From assembly GCA_900770255.1 (NCBI GenBank), contig CAAGJN010000019.1, positions 1 through 7,879 of the forward strand: a DNA stretch of 7,879 nt, read 5' to 3'. The notes below the pieces were generated by a model. The model saw nothing but the letters and a program-made list of their open reading frames with translations. It was not told the origin of the DNA and made no database searches. The first letter of the stretch is position 1. Each line of letters opens with the position of its first letter. A program made the translations under genes and the position numbers. Below are positions 4,807 through 7,879 of this stretch, piece by piece. Origin of the DNA: Clostridia bacterium. Lineage in GTDB: Bacteria > Bacillota > Clostridia > Oscillospirales > Acutalibacteraceae.

Positions 4807-6657
4807 ATGCCAAAGCAGCATGCAGTCAAATTCAGCGATGTTGATATCACGGGAGGTTTCTGGGCCGACCGCATCAGGCTCAACGAGAACGTGACCCTTG
4901 ACGCGGTCAGACGCCGTTTTGAAGACACAGGCAGATTTTCGGCTCTCAGGTGCGACTGGAAGCCGGGCGAAGCAAACAGGCCGCACTTCTTCTATGATTC
5001 GGATGTTGCGAAGTGGATCGAGGCCGCGGCATATGTGCTTGCGACCAAACGTGACACGGAGCTGGAAGCTTATGTTGAAAAGCTTATTGACTGCATTGAA
5101 AAAAATATGACCGACGACGGATATTTTAACGTCTGGTTTACTGTTGTCGAACCCGGCAAACGCTTTACGAACCGCGACTGCCATGAGCTCTACTGCGCCG
5201 GACACCTCATCGAGGCTGCTGTTGCTTACTATGAGGCCACCGGCAAGCGCAGGTTTCTCGATCTGATGCTTCGATATGCGGAGCTGATAGACAGAATTTT
5301 CAGGCAGGAGGATTCGGCCGCTTTTACCACGCCCGGCCATCCCGAGATAGAGCTCGCCCTTGTGCGCCTTTACCGCTGCACGGGCGATAAGCGCTGGCTG
5401 GAGCTGAGCAAATTTTTTGTTGACAGGCGCGGTGATAACGAAAAGGATAAAAACGAAAAATGCGGCTTTCAGGCTCAGGATTATCTTCAGGACAGCAAGC
5501 CGCTGCGCGAACAGACCGAGGCGGTCGGCCATTGCGTCAGGGCGTGCTACCTTTACAGTGCGATGGCAGATATCGCAGATGAATATAATGACGTCGAGCT
5601 GCTGAGCGCCGCGCAAAAAATTTTTGAAAGCATAACCTCCCGCCGCATGTACATAACCGGAGGCATCGGCTCCACTTGCGTAGGCGAGGCGTTCACGCTC
5701 GACGGCGATCTGCCGAACGAAACAGCCTATGCCGAGACCTGCGCCGCCGTTTCGCTGGCAATGTTCGCGCAGCGGATGGCGCTCATTGAGCTCGACTCGC
5801 GCTATGCCGATACCGTCGAGAGGGTGATATATAACGGCTTTCTCTCGGGCGTGTCGCTCGACGCAACGAGCTTTTTCTATGAAAATCCGCTCTCGATCGA
5901 TCTTTCAAAGCGCAGGATAAGCTATTGGCGCGGTGAGAAGGTGCGTCTGCCGATAACTCAGCGTGTAGAGGTGTTTGAGTGCTCCTGCTGCCCGCCTAAT
6001 GTGGTGAGGTTCATCGAACAGATCGGCGGATACGTCTATTCCGCAGATGACAGCACGATCTACGTGCATCAGTATATGGACAGCCGCACGGAGCTTAAAA
6101 TAGGCGGCGAAACTGTCGAAATAGAGCAGAAAACAGAGTATCCGGCCGACGGAAAAATAAAGCTCGTCGTCAGCGGAGCTCCTGCGAAAGTTGCCCTCAG
6201 GATACCCGGATGGTGCGGGAGTTACTCACTCGAGCTTAAAAACGCCCAAAAACTTGGTATCAGCGGGGGATATCTGCTGATAAGCTGCGAAGACGGAGCC
6301 GAGATCGCGCTCGAGTTTGATATGACGCCGACCCTCATCGCGGCAAACAGCCTTGTGCATGATGACGCGGGCAAGGCGGCTGTCATGCGCGGCCCGGTAG
6401 TCTATTGCGCCGAGGGAGTTGATAACGGCGATATTTTTGCCATTTCTCTCTCAAAACAGCTCAATCCGAAATTAGAGGATATGGGCTTCGGCATACCCGC
6501 TGTTGAAGTCAGCGGCACGAGAAGGATAAGCTCGCACGCGCTATATTCGCCGATGTCCCAGCTCAGATGTGAGCCCGTTCGCGTGAAGCTTATTCCGTAT
6601 TTCGCCTTTGCCAACCGCGGCGAGAGCGATATGCAGGTCTGGATGAATGTAAATTGA
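4807..6657 (+). CDS. GH127-family beta-L-arabinofuranosidase-like glycoside hydrolase (DUF1680)
   Basis: This 616-residue protein resembles Bifidobacterium HypBA1 (658 residues), which releases L-arabinose from beta-1,2-linked arabinofuranosides of hydroxyproline-rich plant glycoproteins. Shared segments include ITGGFW near the N-terminus, HPEIELAL, RRMYITGGIGST, DLPNETAYAETCA and VMRGPVVYCAE. The (alpha/alpha)6 barrel fills about residues 10-400, followed by beta-sandwich domains. The HypBA1 catalytic set is intact: acid/base Glu294 (VGEAF), zinc ligands Glu310 and Cys312 (AETC), and the CSCC motif at 392-395, where Cys394 is the expected nucleophile and Cys395 a zinc ligand. Spacing of Glu294 to Glu310 equals that in HypBA1 (16). 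No signal peptide is visible, so it should be cytoplasmic and act on imported oligosaccharides. It is transcribed divergently from the GH2 gene, suggesting shared use. Family members vary in substrate, so arabinofuranosidase activity is likely but not certain. Confidence 0.93.
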   Translation: MPKQHAVKFSDVDITGGFWADRIRLNENVTLDAVRRRFEDTGRFSALRCDWKPGEANRPHFFYDSDVAKWIEAAAYVLATKRDTELEAYVEKLIDCIEKNMTDDGYFNVWFTVVEPGKRFTNRDCHELYCAGHLIEAAVAYYEATGKRRFLDLMLRYAELIDRIFRQEDSAAFTTPGHPEIELALVRLYRCTGDKRWLELSKFFVDRRGDNEKDKNEKCGFQAQDYLQDSKPLREQTEAVGHCVRACYLYSAMADIADEYNDVELLSAAQKIFESITSRRMYITGGIGSTCVGEAFTLDGDLPNETAYAETCAAVSLAMFAQRMALIELDSRYADTVERVIYNGFLSGVSLDATSFFYENPLSIDLSKRRISYWRGEKVRLPITQRVEVFECSCCPPNVVRFIEQIGGYVYSADDSTIYVHQYMDSRTELKIGGETVEIEQKTEYPADGKIKLVVSGAPAKVALRIPGWCGSYSLELKNAQKLGISGGYLLISCEDGAEIALEFDMTPTLIAANSLVHDDAGKAAVMRGPVVYCAEGVDNGDIFAISLSKQLNPKLEDMGFGIPAVEVSGTRRISSHALYSPMSQLRCEPVRVKLIPYFAFANRGESDMQVWMNVN

Positions 6658-6682
6658 CAGTTGCATATAAGCATATAATAAT
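6654..6682 (+). promoter_or_regulatory. Predicted promoter of the hydrolase gene, -35 overlapping the GH127 stop codon
   Basis: A perfect TTGACA (6654-6659) contains the GH127 stop TGA (6655-6657). AATAAT (6677-6682) follows after 17 bp; the overlapping TATAAT at 6674-6679 would give only a 14-bp spacer. GCATATAA is directly repeated at 6663-6670 and 6671-6678. No terminator separates the two genes, so read-through from GH127 is also possible. Confidence 0.65.
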
Positions 6683-6714
6683 GAAATAAGCAAATAAGAA
6701 AAGGAGAGATCACT

Positions 6715-7635
6715 ATGCAGAAACTGTATATAAAAAGTTATGATTCGACACCCATACACTGCTATCTCTGGGACGATGTGGAAAATCCCAAGGCTGTGGT
6801 GCAGATTTCGCACGGCATGTGCGAATATGCCGGCAGATACGATGAAATTGCCCGCATGTACAATCAGCACGGCTATATAGTTTTTGCCGATGATCACCGC
6901 GCTCACGGCAACACCGAGACTGACGAAAACCGCGGCAGGCATCCGGGGGATATCGACAGCAAGACGGTAAAAGATCTTGTTTTCTTCTATAACTGGCTCA
7001 AGGAGCGCTATCATCTTCCGCAGGTGCTCATGGGTCACAGCTACGGCAGCTTTCTCGCGCAGGATTTTTTGCAGCAGGGGACCGACGTCAAGGCTGTCGC
7101 TCTCTGCGGCACCGCCGATATGGACGGCACGCAGGCAGCTCTCGCTCTGCTCTGGCCGCTTGAGCTCTTTGCCAAAAACTGGTGCCCTAAATTTGTAAAC
7201 CCGGTCAGCGATATGATCTTTGACGCGCGCTACAAGGGCGAGAAGGGCCCGAGCCAGTGGGTGACGAGCGATCCCGAACGCAGAAAAGAGTTTATTGATG
7301 ATCCCATGGCCGGCATAGACATCAGCATAAACTTTGACTGGTATATGATCAAAGCGTTCGGCAGAATATATAAGAAAGAGAACATCGCAAAGATAAGCCC
7401 TGATGTGCGTATAGGCATATTCAGCGGTGACATGGATCCGATCGGGGGCAAAAAGTCGTCAAAGGCCAAAAAGCTCCTGCAGCGCTACAGGGACGCGGGA
7501 CTCAATGCTGAAATACATATTTATAAAGATGCGCGCCATGAGCTGCACAACGAGAAGTGCCGCGAGGAGTATTTTCACGACATTGTGAGCTTTTTCGACA
7601 GCGCAGTCCAAGCGCCAATACCGGAAAAAGTCTGA
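6715..7635 (+). CDS. Alpha/beta hydrolase, monoacylglycerol lipase/lysophospholipase type
   Basis: This is a 306-residue serine hydrolase of the serine aminopeptidase/Hydrolase_4 group, which contains monoacylglycerol lipases and PldB-type lysophospholipases that cleave acyl esters. Motifs in order are HGMCEYAGRY (oxyanion-hole region, His33-Gly34), the DDHRAHG segment, the nucleophile elbow GHSYGS with Ser109, FSGDMDPIGG with the likely catalytic Asp241, and DARHELHNE with catalytic His275. The cap region lies between about 130 and 220. No signal peptide or membrane segment is present, so it is probably cytoplasmic. The start is supported by AAGGAGAG (6701-6708) six bases upstream. It follows GH127 by 57 bp but has its own consensus promoter, so a role in glycan breakdown, for example removing ester groups, is possible but unsupported. 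The actual substrate cannot be told from sequence. Confidence 0.9.
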   Translation: MQKLYIKSYDSTPIHCYLWDDVENPKAVVQISHGMCEYAGRYDEIARMYNQHGYIVFADDHRAHGNTETDENRGRHPGDIDSKTVKDLVFFYNWLKERYHLPQVLMGHSYGSFLAQDFLQQGTDVKAVALCGTADMDGTQAALALLWPLELFAKNWCPKFVNPVSDMIFDARYKGEKGPSQWVTSDPERRKEFIDDPMAGIDISINFDWYMIKAFGRIYKKENIAKISPDVRIGIFSGDMDPIGGKKSSKAKKLLQRYRDAGLNAEIHIYKDARHELHNEKCREEYFHDIVSFFDSAVQAPIPEKV

Positions 7636-7656
7636 AGATGTCACATTTGAATTTTC

Positions 7657-7688
7657 GGCCTGCGTACTAACGCAGGCCTTCTTCATAT
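7657..7688 (+). terminator. Intrinsic terminator of the hydrolase gene
   Basis: GGCCTGCGT (7657-7665) pairs perfectly with ACGCAGGCC (7670-7678) around an ACTA loop. The following tract TTCTTCATAT is only moderately T-rich. It lies 21 bp after the stop codon and isolates the hydrolase from the strong promoter to the right. Confidence 0.82.
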
Positions 7689-7694
7689 CATTTT

Positions 7695-7765
7695 GAAAAA
7701 ATCTTTAAAAAGTCGAAGTTTTTTTAAAATTAGTGTTGACAAAGGAGCGATTAATGTGGTATTAT
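7695..7765 (+). promoter_or_regulatory. Strong rRNA-type promoter with A/T-rich upstream element
   Basis: A perfect TTGACA (7736-7741) and an extended -10, TGG-TATTAT (7757-7765), are separated by 18 bp. The A/T-rich stretch 7695-7730, with runs of A and T, sits where an UP element would contact the RNA polymerase alpha subunits. The start would fall near 7772. Strength and the leader that follows point to an rRNA operon. Confidence 0.75.
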
Positions 7766-7771
7766 AGTCGA

Positions 7772-7879
7772 GCACTTGAAAGACAGGGTGCGCCCGAGAG
7801 GGCGCGAAAGGCCCGAAAAAGCAAGTGACGAGTACCTTGAAAATTAAACAACGAGAGAAACAAGGAACCCTGAGATTCG
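7772..7879 (+). other. Probable rRNA operon leader (16S gene beyond the right edge)
   Basis: The transcript begins with a structured segment: CACTTG (7773-7778) pairs with CAAGTG (7822-7827), enclosing GCGCCC-GAGA-GGGCGC (7790-7805), a six-bp G/C stem closed by a GNRA tetraloop. ACCTTGAAAATTAAACAA (7834-7851) resembles the CTTTGAAAACTAAACAA sequence found before 16S rRNA in Firmicutes, which belongs to the antitermination and processing region. No mature rRNA sequence is reached in the window, so identification rests on the leader alone; a stable tRNA operon is the main alternative. Confidence 0.7.

Noticed and set aside
4629..4928. In-frame 100-residue N-terminal extension of the GH2 protein
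   Set aside because: It would span the promoter, the operator-like repeats and the start of the divergent GH127 gene; a strong ribosome binding site lies before the ATG at 4628, and the extension has no GH2 similarity.
4786..5616. 276-codon open frame on the minus strand opposite GH127
   Set aside because: It runs antisense through conserved GH127 sequence and into the promoter region; no domain or ribosome binding site supports it.

Overview
The window looks like ordinary chromosomal sequence from a low-to-mid GC Gram-positive anaerobe, most likely a gut Clostridia member of the Oscillospiraceae/Ruminococcaceae type. This is inferred from a sortase-type C-terminal sorting signal, a Rex redox repressor, strong AGGAGG-like ribosome binding sites, consensus sigma-A-like promoters, intracellular GH2 and GH127 glycosidases, and an rRNA-type leader at the right edge. 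I see no transposase, integrase, CRISPR array, tRNA gene or phage gene.

Layout. Positions 1-516 (+) hold the 3' end of a cell-surface protein: 33 Pro-Thr-X triads (nearly all Pro-Thr-Asp) encoded by a 9-bp tandem repeat, then a Ser/Thr/acidic spacer and an APNTG sorting signal with membrane segment and Lys-rich tail. A strong terminator follows. Positions 757-1383 (+) encode a Rex-family NAD(H)-responsive repressor with its own promoter. Positions 1626-4628 (-) encode a 1000-residue GH2 beta-galactosidase of the LacZ type, convergent with rex. Positions 4807-6657 (+) encode a GH127 beta-L-arabinofuranosidase-like enzyme, divergent from the GH2 gene across a 178-bp promoter region. Positions 6715-7635 (+) encode an alpha/beta hydrolase of the monoacylglycerol lipase/lysophospholipase type with its own promoter and terminator. 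Positions 7736-7879 look like a strong promoter and leader for an rRNA operon whose 16S gene would begin beyond the edge.

How the parts fit. The GH2 and GH127 enzymes both lack signal peptides, so they probably act in the cytoplasm on imported galactose- and arabinose-containing oligosaccharides from plant glycans. Their divergent promoters carry two copies of a TACCA...TTTTGCAC element, one in each promoter, which suggests a shared regulator not encoded in this window. No transporter or dedicated regulator is visible beside them, so this is a minimal locus. The surface protein, rex and the hydrolase look like separate transcription units.

The most interesting points are non-coding. The first is the paired operator-like elements. 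The second is the rex/GH2 convergent junction, where each gene's best terminator lies next to the other gene's stop codon, predicting about 230 nt of complementary 3' UTR. Among the proteins, the acidic PTD stalk (with 29 GATC sites at 9-bp spacing) and a Rex lacking the usual YFGEFG segment stand out. I do not see convincing evidence for a wholly new system.
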